DNA from: Candidatus Woesearchaeota archaeon
Lineage (GTDB): Archaea > Nanobdellota > Nanobdellia > Woesearchaeales > GW2011-AR4
NCBI GenBank assembly: GCA_016185815.1
Contig: JACPMT010000077.1
Span: forward strand, 1 to 11,907
DNA length: 11,907 nt
Direction of reading: 5' to 3'
Within the stretch, counting starts at the first letter, position 1. Each line of letters starts with the position of its first letter. Made by a program: the position numbers and the translations under genes. Under the pieces are notes generated by a model that saw only the letters and a program-made list of their open reading frames with translations, searched no databases and was not told the origin of the DNA. Below are positions 1 to 6,671 of the stretch, piece after piece.

Positions 1-235
1 TATAAACTCCTTTCTTAATCTTTTGTAGGTAACCAGTTTGGTGCAATTTGCGAATGCCTCTATCAGGATCCCTAAATACCTTACCAGTTCGTTTTAGGTA
101 TTCGGCAGTAACCCAGTCTACAATTTCAGGATGAGGCACATCCCTGTTTGGATTTTTCTTAAAGAATTCCATAAGCAGTTCAGATTGAACAACATCGCTT
201 GCTTTGTTATCTTTTGATTGTTTCAAGGCTCTCAC
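1..235 (-). CDS. Partial winged-helix protein, possible restriction endonuclease N-terminus
   Basis: This is the 5' end of a gene that runs off the left edge of the window; 78 codons are visible. The frame opens with GTG at 235, directly after an in-frame TAA; a TTG at 226 is an alternative start. The visible protein is basic and looks like a winged helix: a helix around residues 15-30 (VVQSELLMEFFKKNPNRDVP), a segment HPEIVDWVTAEYLKRTGK, then RDPDRGIRKLHQTGYLQKIK and a closing KKGVY strand. It begins 16 bp after the stop of the upstream DNA methyltransferase on the same strand, so the two are probably co-transcribed. From position beside the methyltransferase and the DNA-binding look, I infer the N-terminal DNA-binding domain of a type II restriction enzyme. 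No catalytic domain is visible, so a regulator or another nuclease is possible. Confidence 0.7.
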   Translation of the reverse strand, partial: MRALKQSKDNKASDVVQSELLMEFFKKNPNRDVPHPEIVDWVTAEYLKRTGKVFRDPDRGIRKLHQTGYLQKIKKGVY

Positions 236-251
236 TTACACTACTAAATAT

Positions 252-1037
252 TCAATTCTCATCAATAATGATGTTCAATTTGGCTTGTGACAATTTTTCT
301 TTTGCTGAATCTAATCTTTTTTCTGCCACTTTACAATATTCTTTTGAAATATCTATATGGATAAAATTGCGACTTGTTTTTTTAGCAACAACCGCAACAG
401 TCCCAGTTCCGCCAAACATATCTAATACTGTGTTGCCTTTATACGAATAGAATTTTATTAATCTGTATATGAGTTCTTCAGGGAATGGCGCAGGATGCCC
501 GTTCCTTTGCGTTTCAGGAGGAATCTGCCAAAAGCCATCTGAAAACTTCATAAATTCTTCAGGGGTAATATCTGCATTTTTCTGCTCTCCCTCCAACTTC
601 GGCTGGAATTTTGAAAAAACCAATACATATTCCCATGATGGAACTATATGCGGATTTGAAGGACTTTTGAAACTACCCCAAGCAGTCCTTTTAAGCATTG
701 TTTGCTTATACCAAACTATTTCAGCCCTGAATATCATGCCTATCTTCCTTAGCTGGGCTATAAAGTCGTGGTGTATTGGAGTAAAATCCTTTATGCCTGT
801 GGGGGCAATGTTCAAGCAAAACCTGCCGCCAGGCACCAAAACTCTTTTTGTTTCCTTCCAGACACTATTTAACCACTTTAAATATTCTTTATAATTCATC
901 TTGTCATTGTGATTATCATAATCTTTGCCAACATTATAAGGCGGCGAAGTTATTGCCAAATGGACAGAATTAGAAGGAATTTTACCTAATTCAGCTAATA
1001 CATCACCGCATTTTATTCCTTCGTATTTAAATTGCAT
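252..1037 (-). CDS. Beta-class DNA methyltransferase (N4-cytosine or N6-adenine)
   Basis: A 261-residue SAM-dependent DNA amino-methyltransferase. Catalytic motif IV, SPPY, is at residues 31-34 within ITSPPYNVGKDY. Motif X (HPAPFP) is at 181-186. The SAM-binding motif I (VLDMFGGTGT, D206 to T213) is near the C-terminus. The order IV then I places it in the beta group, and SPPY rather than DPPY leans toward N4-methylcytosine, but N6-adenine cannot be excluded. The ATG at 1037 is chosen because the domain starts with it and AAAGGGG, a ribosome-binding-like sequence, lies 8 nt upstream; a longer frame reaching 1388 is antisense to mre11. It probably protects host DNA as part of a restriction-modification pair with the truncated gene 16 bp downstream. 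Its promoter layout differs from the leaderless pattern of most other genes here. Confidence 0.93.
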   Translation of the reverse strand: MQFKYEGIKCGDVLAELGKIPSNSVHLAITSPPYNVGKDYDNHNDKMNYKEYLKWLNSVWKETKRVLVPGGRFCLNIAPTGIKDFTPIHHDFIAQLRKIGMIFRAEIVWYKQTMLKRTAWGSFKSPSNPHIVPSWEYVLVFSKFQPKLEGEQKNADITPEEFMKFSDGFWQIPPETQRNGHPAPFPEELIYRLIKFYSYKGNTVLDMFGGTGTVAVVAKKTSRNFIHIDISKEYCKVAEKRLDSAKEKLSQAKLNIIIDEN

Positions 1038-1188
1038 TTCTAACCCCTTTTGACTAAAAACTATTATTAGTAAAACTAGGATATATTTAAGCTTTATAAA
1101 TCTTACACATAAATGTCCAGTGCTTTTTTGTCCAGTGGTACTGCAGTATATAAATACCTTTAAAAATTCTCCTTCATTACCTTTACCC
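1038..1188. promoter_or_regulatory. Divergent promoter region between methyltransferase and mre11
   Basis: This 151-bp divergent intergenic region holds TATA-like elements for both genes. For mre11, tttaaaaa at 1159-1166 ends exactly 22 nt before the ATG, and a stronger match, tatataaata, lies at 1147-1156. For the methyltransferase on the minus strand, ttaaatatat (complement of 1081-1090) or atttataaag (complement of 1092-1101) would give a leader of roughly 20-35 nt containing the GGGG at 1044-1047. Between the promoters, GTCCAGTG occurs twice in direct orientation, at 1115-1122 and 1130-1137, and the second copy runs into a small inverted repeat CAGT-GGT-ACTG at 1133-1143. This could be an operator, but that is inference. 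Confidence 0.6.
1115..1137. repeat. Tandem GTCCAGTG direct repeat
   Basis: Two identical 8-base copies (1115-1122 and 1130-1137), with starts 15 bp apart, sit between the divergent methyltransferase and mre11 promoters. The spacing of about one and a half helical turns would put the copies on roughly opposite faces of the DNA. No binding protein is identified. Confidence 0.55.
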
Positions 1189-2406
1189 ATGAAATTCGCC
1201 CATCTAGCTGACTGCCATATCGGCTCGTGGAGGGACCCTAAGCTCAGGGATACAAGCACTTTGGCTTTCTGCAAGGCTGTTGACAAGTGCGTAAGGGAAA
1301 AAGTAGACTTTATTCTGATTGCTGGCGATTTATTCAACACATCATTCCCAAGACTGGACAATCTAAAAACTGTTGTGACTAAATTCAAGCAATTAAAGGA
1401 TTTAGGGATTCCGGTTTACATTGTGCCAGGAAGCCATGATTACAGCCCAAGCGGCAAAACCATTCTTGATGTTTTGGAAGAAGCGGGGTTGTTTGTTAAT
1501 GTCTTCAAGGGAAGCGTTGAAAATGGAAAACTGAAGCTGAACTTTGCAGTTGACAAGAAAACCGGGGCAAAAATAACAGGCATTCTAGGCAAAAGGGGCT
1601 CTCTTGAAAAGGCGTATTATGAAAAATTAATTACAGAGCACCTTGAAAAGGAAGATGGCTGCAAGATATTCCTGTTTCATTCCGGAATCGACGAGCTAAA
1701 GCCAAAAGAGATGGAAAATATAATATCCCAGCCGTTGTCATTGCTGCCGAAGGGATTTGACTATTATGCAGGCGGGCATGTGCACATAGTTGATGACAAG
1801 CAGATTGAGGGCTATGGAAGAATTGCATATCCAGGCCCATTATTCCCAAATACTTTTGCTGAATTGGAAAAGCTTGAGAGAGGCGGCTTTTACATTGTTG
1901 AAGATGGCAATTTAAGGTGGGAGCCGATACAGATTTATAACATTGAAAAACTGCAGGTTGACTGCAACCATAAAAATCCCGACGAGATCAAAAATGAGAT
2001 TTTGGATTATTTTAAAAATAAGGAATTAAACAACACAATTGTTTTAATAAGGCTTGGTGGGGTTTTGGAAAGCGGCAAGCCGAGCGATATAGACTTCAAG
2101 GAAATATTTACTTTTCTTTACGATAAATCTGCTTATTTTGTGATGAAAAGCTCCCATGCTGTTTCTTCAAAAGAGTTTGAGGAGATAAAGACAGATGCCA
2201 GAAATGTTGAGGACATTGAGTCATTCTTGATAAAGGAACATCTCGGGCAGATCAAACTTGAAAATTTAAGCTTGGAAAAAGAGGAGGAATTGATAAAAAA
2301 TTTGATGAAAATTCTAAGTACAGAAAAGCAGGAAGGCGAGACAGTGCCTGACTTCGAGAGAAGAGTCAGGGAGGAAGTTGGAAGGGTTTTGGAGATAGAG
2401 TTGTGA
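1189..2406 (+). CDS. mre11: Mre11-family DNA double-strand-break repair nuclease
   Basis: A 405-residue calcineurin-type metallophosphoesterase, the nuclease of the Mre11-Rad50 end-processing complex. Phosphoesterase motifs appear in order: D8-x-H10 (HLADCH), GD47LF, GSH83D, H164 in FLFHSGIDEL, and GGH197VH199. A capping domain follows from about residue 225, and a charged helical C-terminus (about 345-405), where Rad50 usually binds. Length is normal for archaeal Mre11. The ATG at 1189 is chosen because the first phosphoesterase strand begins immediately and a TATA-like octamer ends 22 nt upstream; an in-frame ATG at 1120 would overlap the promoter. Unusually, the metal-ligand Asn of GNHD is Ser82 here, and no rad50, herA or nurA gene is adjacent. 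The following gene has its own promoter. Confidence 0.93.
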   Translation: MKFAHLADCHIGSWRDPKLRDTSTLAFCKAVDKCVREKVDFILIAGDLFNTSFPRLDNLKTVVTKFKQLKDLGIPVYIVPGSHDYSPSGKTILDVLEEAGLFVNVFKGSVENGKLKLNFAVDKKTGAKITGILGKRGSLEKAYYEKLITEHLEKEDGCKIFLFHSGIDELKPKEMENIISQPLSLLPKGFDYYAGGHVHIVDDKQIEGYGRIAYPGPLFPNTFAELEKLERGGFYIVEDGNLRWEPIQIYNIEKLQVDCNHKNPDEIKNEILDYFKNKELNNTIVLIRLGGVLESGKPSDIDFKEIFTFLYDKSAYFVMKSSHAVSSKEFEEIKTDARNVEDIESFLIKEHLGQIKLENLSLEKEEELIKNLMKILSTEKQEGETVPDFERRVREEVGRVLEIEL

Positions 2407-2410
2407 ATAA

Positions 2411-2433
2411 ATTTTTAAATTGTTTTTTATTTC
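2411..2433 (+). promoter_or_regulatory. T-rich mre11 3' end and TATA box of the next gene
   Basis: The 36-bp gap after mre11 is T-rich (T6 at 2423-2428), which resembles an archaeal oligo-U terminator. The same stretch carries tttttaaa at 2412-2419, ending 23 nt before the ATG at 2443, matching the promoter spacing of other genes in the window. Both roles are plausible. Confidence 0.5.
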
Positions 2434-2442
2434 TTACCTATA

Positions 2443-2802
2443 ATGATCTACAATTTTGAGCAAATTATGGACATTCGAAGAGCATATGGGTCCAGCAGGG
2501 GCTTAATATCGCTAGCAAGAGAGCAATTAAGAGCGACAATAGATCAGCCCCCTTCACCATCTTATATTAGGCAAATATGGGAAAATGCTGGCTTTATAAC
2601 TGATGAGGATACCCTTCACCAAAGAGACAAGAAAGCAATAACAATAGACCAATTAGATTTTATAATTCAAAGAATGGAGATGTATGGCTCATTGAACAAA
2701 GCTTCAACAGCGCTTGGACATTCTGGAGAAGTAGTGAGAAAAAGATTAAAAGCTATTGGCGTATTGGAGCAAGTTCTTGAATTAGAGAAGCGGCTCAAAT
2801 GA
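2443..2802 (+). CDS. Small helix-turn-helix-like protein, function unknown
   Basis: A 119-residue protein I do not recognise as a named family. It is mostly helical and charged, and seems to hold two helix-turn-helix-like units. The first is about residues 18-52, ending in SPSYIRQIWENAGF. The second, about 81-110, reads GSLNKASTALGHSGEVVRKR followed by LKAIGVLE, which looks like a typical recognition-helix arrangement. I infer DNA binding, possibly a small transcription regulator; this rests on pattern only. The ATG at 2443 is supported by a TATA-like octamer 23 nt upstream, suggesting a leaderless mRNA. It converges on gatB with only 4 bp between the two stop codons, so the transcripts probably overlap. 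Confidence 0.75.
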   Translation: MIYNFEQIMDIRRAYGSSRGLISLAREQLRATIDQPPSPSYIRQIWENAGFITDEDTLHQRDKKAITIDQLDFIIQRMEMYGSLNKASTALGHSGEVVRKRLKAIGVLEQVLELEKRLK

Positions 2803-2806
2803 TTCG

Positions 2807-4228
2807 TTAATCTTTTATCATCCTCAAAACAATCTCATTAACCTCTCTCGGAGTTGCTTTTCCCTTTGTCTTTTTCATTACAGAGCCGACAATAAAATTC
2901 AATGCCTTTTTCTCCCCTTTTTTGTAATCCTCTATTGCTTTTGGATTTTCTTTTATTGCTTCCTTGCAGTATTTTTCCAGCTCAGAAATGTCAGAAACTG
3001 CTTCCAGCTTTTCTTTTTTAACATATTCTTTAATGTCAAACGGCTTTTCTATTAATTTTTCTAATATTTTTGATGCTACATTGTCTGTTATTCTTTTGTT
3101 TTCAACTAACTTAAGCAAATCAATAATATGCTTTTCGTCAATCTCAACTTCATGCAGCTCTTTCTTGTTGTAATTTAAAACCCTAACAAGTTCTCGCCTG
3201 AGCCATTTTGCAGCCAAAATCGGGTTTATTTCTGCTGCTACTTTCTCAAACATCTCTGCAAGCTCTTTTTCAGCAGCAAGAATTTCAGCATCTTCCTTCT
3301 TTATCTTGTGCTTTTGCACAAATTTCTTTACCTTGTCTTGCGCCAGTTCAGGCATCTCCTTTTTGATTTCCTTTATCCACTTATCTGTTATGTCAACAAT
3401 TGTCAAGTCAGTATCAATAATGTAGCCATAGTCTTCTTCTGTTTCCTTTTTCCTTAAAGAAAAGGTAATGCCTTTTTCAGAATCCCATGCCCTTGTTTCC
3501 GCATGAATCATTTTTCCATGCTTTATTTCATCTTTCTGCCTGTTTACCTCATAAACCAATGCCCTTTCAATCTCCTTAAATCCAGTTATATTCTTTATTT
3601 CAATTCTTGTGTATTCGCTTTCTTTTATTGAAATATTTGCATCTGCCTTTATTATTCCTGCATTTATGTCAAAAATTTCAAGATAATTAAGAACTGTGAT
3701 TAATTGCTTCATAAAGTCCCTTGCTTCCTCAGGAGATGCTAAATCTGGCTCTGTTACAATCTCAACAAGGGGATTGCCGCTTCTGTTGTAGTCAACCAAA
3801 ACATATTGGCTTTCTTTTAAACCAGCAGGATGTATTAAAGATGCAGGGTCTTCTTCCATATGCACCCTTATAATGCCGATTTCCTTTCCATTTCTTAATT
3901 TCAAGCTTCCACCTTTGCCAAGAGGAATTTCATATTGTGAAATCTGGTAATTTTTTGACATGTCCGGATAGAAATAAGATTTTCTTGAGAAAATTAATTC
4001 TGGAGAAATTTCACAATTTAAAGCCAAGCATAACTTTAATGCAAACTCAACTGCTTTTTTGTTTAAAACGGGCTTGGAGCCTGGATGACCAAGACAGATA
4101 GGACAACATCTAGAATTTGGCAAATCATCTTTTTTTGCTTTTTGACAACTGCAAAATAATTTTGTTTTTGTGTCAGTTTCACAATGTATTTCCAATCCAA
4201 TTACTATGTCGCCAGTAAATTTTTTCAT
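2807..4228 (-). CDS. gatB: Asp-tRNA(Asn)/Glu-tRNA(Gln) amidotransferase subunit B
   Basis: A 473-residue GatB, the subunit that binds the mischarged tRNA and activates its Asp or Glu side chain so that ammonia from GatA can amidate it. Visible signatures are GLEIHCETDTKTKLFCSC near the N-terminus (E13, H15), a cysteine set typical of zinc-binding GatB (C26, C28, and C42/C45 in CCPICLGHPG), FYPDMSKNYQISQY, and VDYNRSGNPLVEIVTEPD. The C-terminal helical part ends in a YqeY-like tail (VGSVMKKTKGKATPREVNEI). Length is normal. The ATG at 4228 lies 7 bp after the stop of the upstream small gene; an in-frame TTG at 4258 would add ten unconvincing residues. It is the last gene of the gatC-gatA-small protein-gatB operon. 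Confidence 0.96.
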   Translation of the reverse strand: MKKFTGDIVIGLEIHCETDTKTKLFCSCQKAKKDDLPNSRCCPICLGHPGSKPVLNKKAVEFALKLCLALNCEISPELIFSRKSYFYPDMSKNYQISQYEIPLGKGGSLKLRNGKEIGIIRVHMEEDPASLIHPAGLKESQYVLVDYNRSGNPLVEIVTEPDLASPEEARDFMKQLITVLNYLEIFDINAGIIKADANISIKESEYTRIEIKNITGFKEIERALVYEVNRQKDEIKHGKMIHAETRAWDSEKGITFSLRKKETEEDYGYIIDTDLTIVDITDKWIKEIKKEMPELAQDKVKKFVQKHKIKKEDAEILAAEKELAEMFEKVAAEINPILAAKWLRRELVRVLNYNKKELHEVEIDEKHIIDLLKLVENKRITDNVASKILEKLIEKPFDIKEYVKKEKLEAVSDISELEKYCKEAIKENPKAIEDYKKGEKKALNFIVGSVMKKTKGKATPREVNEIVLRMIKD

Positions 4229-4235
4229 TTTGTTT

Positions 4236-4610
4236 TTAGTCTTTTGCTGGGTCGGCAATTATCATCATAATATTTTCTCGTTTTGCGTAATCAGCAATTT
4301 TTGAAGCCGATAATCCTGCACGTACACTTTTAAACTGATTGTATATGCCATCAAATGGTATCTGCCCTTCCATAGCATGGATTGCTTTGATGTCGTCGCC
4401 TGTTGGCAAGTCTCTATAAATTATCATAATGTCTGCATGCTCTTTAAGACTTTTGTATCTTTTAAAAGTGCCATCTTTAATTTTTGCTTCCAACTCGTCA
4501 GAAACCCTATTATTGTTTAAATCAGTAAGTGACTGGGATGTTCCGCTGGCTGGAAGAATTGCAGCAGCCAATCCTATGCCCCCAACTAAAATTAATTGTC
4601 TTAATTTCAT
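4236..4610 (-). CDS. Small secreted protein with EF-hand-like loop and I9-like domain
   Basis: A 124-residue protein encoded between gatA and gatB. Residues 1-24 look like a signal peptide (basic MKLRQ, a hydrophobic stretch LILVGGIGLAAAILP, then small residues). Residues 30-41 (DLNNNRVSDELE) place D1, N3, N5, D9 and E12 as in calcium-binding dockerin or thrombospondin-3 loops. Residues about 58-120 alternate strand and helix (IMIIYRDLPTGDDIKAIH, then SVRAGLSASKIADYAK and IMMIIAD) in a way that resembles the inhibitor I9/subtilisin propeptide fold. I infer an exported, possibly calcium-binding, protease-inhibitor-like protein. Its ATG overlaps the gatA stop by 4 bp (ATGA), implying translational coupling, yet it has no evident role in tRNA amidation. 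Confidence 0.8.
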   Translation of the reverse strand: MKLRQLILVGGIGLAAAILPASGTSQSLTDLNNNRVSDELEAKIKDGTFKRYKSLKEHADIMIIYRDLPTGDDIKAIHAMEGQIPFDGIYNQFKSVRAGLSASKIADYAKRENIMMIIADPAKD

Positions 4611-6046
4611 TTTCCCTTCTCAATCGCGCTTCCCAATTGTATCAGTTTTCCTTCCTGAAGATGGTCTGCTATCAAAAGCATTCCGATAGGCAGGTTTTTT
4701 TCAAAGCCGACTGGCACATTCAAGTGAGGCAAGCCTGCAACATTTGGAGAGACTGTCATGACATCTATCATGTAATGCTGCAATGGAGTCAGTTTTTCAA
4801 TGTCCTCAAACTTAGGAGGCAGAATTGAAGCTGTTGGCGAAACTAGAGCATCAAACTTCCTGAATGCTTTCTTGTATTCATTAATCATCAATGTCCTTAC
4901 TTTCATTGCTTTAAGATAAAAAGCTTCCCTGTAGCCTGTCATTCTTGCAAATGTGCCTAAAATTATCCTTCTTTTAGCTTCGTCTCCAAAATTGCTGCTC
5001 CTGACTCTTGTAAAATACTCGTTGAAGCTGCCTTCAAGCTTTTCCACAGCGCCATAGCGCATGCCGCAGAACTTTGCAAGGTTCGTGCTTGCCTCTGATG
5101 TGGCAATCATGTAATAGGTGGCAATGCCATACTTTATAGGCAATTCCAAAGAGATTTCCTCTGCTTTTGCGCCTTCCTCTTCAAGATCTTCTATGCCATT
5201 GTAGACGTTTTTCTCTATCTCTCTTTCAACACCAGAGCCAAAAGCTTCTTTTATAATCCCAATTTTCATTCCTTTGATAGGTTTTTTTACATAGCTTTCA
5301 TAATTCTCAGCTTTTACATTTAAGGAAGTGCTGTCATTTTTATCGTAGCCAGAAATAACATCCATCAATAATGCGACATCCTCAATGTTTTTGCCTATTG
5401 AGCCGATTTTATCTAAAGAATTTGCAAAATCAATCAATCCATATCTCGAAACTCTCCCATAAGTCGGGCACAATCCAAAAACCCCGCAAAATGAAGCTGG
5501 CTCTACAATTGAGCCGCCTGTTGATTCGCCTAGTGCAATATGATTGCTTAATTTCTGGCTTAAGCCAGCTGCACCTCCACTTGAACCGCCGCAGCTTCTT
5601 TCTTCATCAAACGGGTTTTTTGGCACTTTAAAGCCAACTCCAACATTAACGCTGAAACCGCCAAAGCCAAATTCATCTTGAGAAGTCTTGCCTATAATTA
5701 TACCCCCTTCCTCTTTTACTTTTTGCATTACATGGGCATCAAACAATGGCTTGTAGCCTTGCAGAATTTTGGAGCCTGCAGTTGTCTCAACATCCTTAAC
5801 GCAGATGTTGTCTTTTACAGAAATAGCAACTCCAAGCAGTTTTTTATTTTTGATATTTTTATCATTATTTTTTAATTGTTTTTTGATTTCTTTTGCTTGG
5901 GACAATGCCAATTCCTCAGAAATTGTATTAAAATAGTTATATTCCTTGTTTATTTCCTTACATTCCTCAATTAATTTGTAGGTATGCTCAACTATGTCAA
6001 TTTCGTCATTTTTCACATTTTTTATGAAATCATTAATGCTTTCCAT
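4607..6046 (-). CDS. gatA: Asp-tRNA(Asn)/Glu-tRNA(Gln) amidotransferase subunit A
   Basis: A 479-residue amidase-signature enzyme that hydrolyses glutamine to supply ammonia to GatB. The Ser-cisSer-Lys triad is visible: K78 in AISVKDNICV, S155 in RSCGGSSGGAAG, and the nucleophile S179 in GESTGGSIVEPASFCG. Downstream, GDEAKRRIILGTF and MIDVMTVSPNVAGLP match the conserved glutamine-binding Arg and Asp regions. The signature is divergent: usual GSDTGGSIRQPA reads GESTGGSIVEPA, and usual GLKPTYG reads GLCPTYG. The ATG at 6046 overlaps the gatC stop by one base (TGATG); a TTG one codon earlier is possible. The 3' end overlaps the small secreted-protein gene by 4 bp. Length is normal and all catalytic residues are present, so it should be active. 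Confidence 0.96.
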   Translation of the reverse strand: MESINDFIKNVKNDEIDIVEHTYKLIEECKEINKEYNYFNTISEELALSQAKEIKKQLKNNDKNIKNKKLLGVAISVKDNICVKDVETTAGSKILQGYKPLFDAHVMQKVKEEGGIIIGKTSQDEFGFGGFSVNVGVGFKVPKNPFDEERSCGGSSGGAAGLSQKLSNHIALGESTGGSIVEPASFCGVFGLCPTYGRVSRYGLIDFANSLDKIGSIGKNIEDVALLMDVISGYDKNDSTSLNVKAENYESYVKKPIKGMKIGIIKEAFGSGVEREIEKNVYNGIEDLEEEGAKAEEISLELPIKYGIATYYMIATSEASTNLAKFCGMRYGAVEKLEGSFNEYFTRVRSSNFGDEAKRRIILGTFARMTGYREAFYLKAMKVRTLMINEYKKAFRKFDALVSPTASILPPKFEDIEKLTPLQHYMIDVMTVSPNVAGLPHLNVPVGFEKNLPIGMLLIADHLQEGKLIQLGSAIEKGK

Positions 6047-6330
6047 CAAATCGCCTTGGGTCCCTTGAAGTAGCCGTCTTTTTTGTGCTCAGTCAAAGAC
6101 AAAGCATCATCCTGGGAAAGGCATTGCCCTTCTTTGTCCTCGCGCATTGCATTCTTCAGTTCAACCGGCTGGAAGCTCGGCTTCACCTTGTCTGTGCTTA
6201 TATCCTTTAATTTTGAAAAGAATTCCAATGCTTCCTTAAGCTGAGGCAAAAACTTCTTGATTTCCTCTTCATTCAGCTTGAGCCTTGCAATCTCGGCAAC
6301 ATGCTCCAGAAGCTTTCTGTCTACTTCCAT
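6046..6330 (-). CDS. gatC: Asp-tRNA(Asn)/Glu-tRNA(Gln) amidotransferase subunit C
   Basis: A 94-residue GatC, the small belt-like subunit that wraps around and stabilises the GatA-GatB interface. The N-terminal part has the usual helical pattern (HVAEIARLKLNEEEIKKF), a middle linker (KPSFQPVE) and the C-terminal element with REDKEG, LSQDDAL and the end motif DGYFKGPKAI. It is the first gene of the operon. The ATG at 6330 is preceded by a TATA box ending 22 nt upstream, so the mRNA is probably leaderless. Its stop shares one base with the gatA ATG. Confidence 0.95.
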   Translation of the reverse strand: MEVDRKLLEHVAEIARLKLNEEEIKKFLPQLKEALEFFSKLKDISTDKVKPSFQPVELKNAMREDKEGQCLSQDDALSLTEHKKDGYFKGPKAI

Positions 6331-6352
6331 AGAACAAGCTGTTTTTTAGCTG

Positions 6353-6360
6353 TTTATATA
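6353..6360 (-). promoter_or_regulatory. TATA box of the gatC operon
   Basis: On the minus strand this reads tatataaa and ends exactly 22 nt before the gatC ATG. This is a strong match to the archaeal TATA box, and the predicted start site falls at or next to the ATG. The 68-bp gap between the upstream regulator's stop and gatC contains little else. Confidence 0.7.
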
Positions 6361-6398
6361 TATTTTTGTTTTAGAAATCCAAAAATTATCCGGCATGT

Positions 6399-6671
6399 TC
6401 ACAAGCCAAACGCCTTTTCAAACTCTTTCATTTCCCTCAATTTCTGCAGGAATTCATGCCCCTTGTCGGTCATAATCACATAATCATAGTTGCCTTTCTT
6501 CACTTTTTTTATTAACTCTTTCCCCACCAAGTCGTCAATGTAAGTCTTCATCTGCCCATGCGACATGTTTGACTTGTACATCAAGTGGGTCGGCTTTATC
6601 TGCCCGCCTTTGCCGACTATGGAAGAGAGCATGTCACCTATGATATCTATTCTTGTTCTTTTCCCTTCCAT
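6399..6671 (-). CDS. Winged-helix transcription regulator (HTH_45-like)
   Basis: A 90-residue protein with the features of the archaeal HTH_45 winged-helix family: KRTRIDIIGDMLSSI (helix 1), THLMYKSNMSHGQMKTYIDD (helix 2, turn and recognition helix), GKELIKKVKKGNYDYVIMTD (wing strands) and a final helix GHEFLQKLREMKEF. Such proteins usually bind DNA as dimers. Its start overlaps the 3' end of the upstream seven-helix membrane protein gene by 38 bp on the same strand, so the two are co-transcribed and probably act together. The ATG at 6671 is preferred because family helix 1 begins a few residues after it; the next Met at residue 14 would cut into that helix. Confidence 0.88.
   Translation of the reverse strand: MEGKRTRIDIIGDMLSSIVGKGGQIKPTHLMYKSNMSHGQMKTYIDDLVGKELIKKVKKGNYDYVIMTDKGHEFLQKLREMKEFEKAFGL

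Noticed and set aside
469..894. 141-codon plus-strand frame across the methyltransferase
   Set aside because: It is opposite a well-supported gene, with no recognisable domain and no promoter.
1038..1388. 117-residue N-terminal extension of the methyltransferase frame
   Set aside because: It is antisense to mre11 and its promoter, has no family similarity, and the methyltransferase domain starts at the ATG at 1037 with a nearby GGGG motif.
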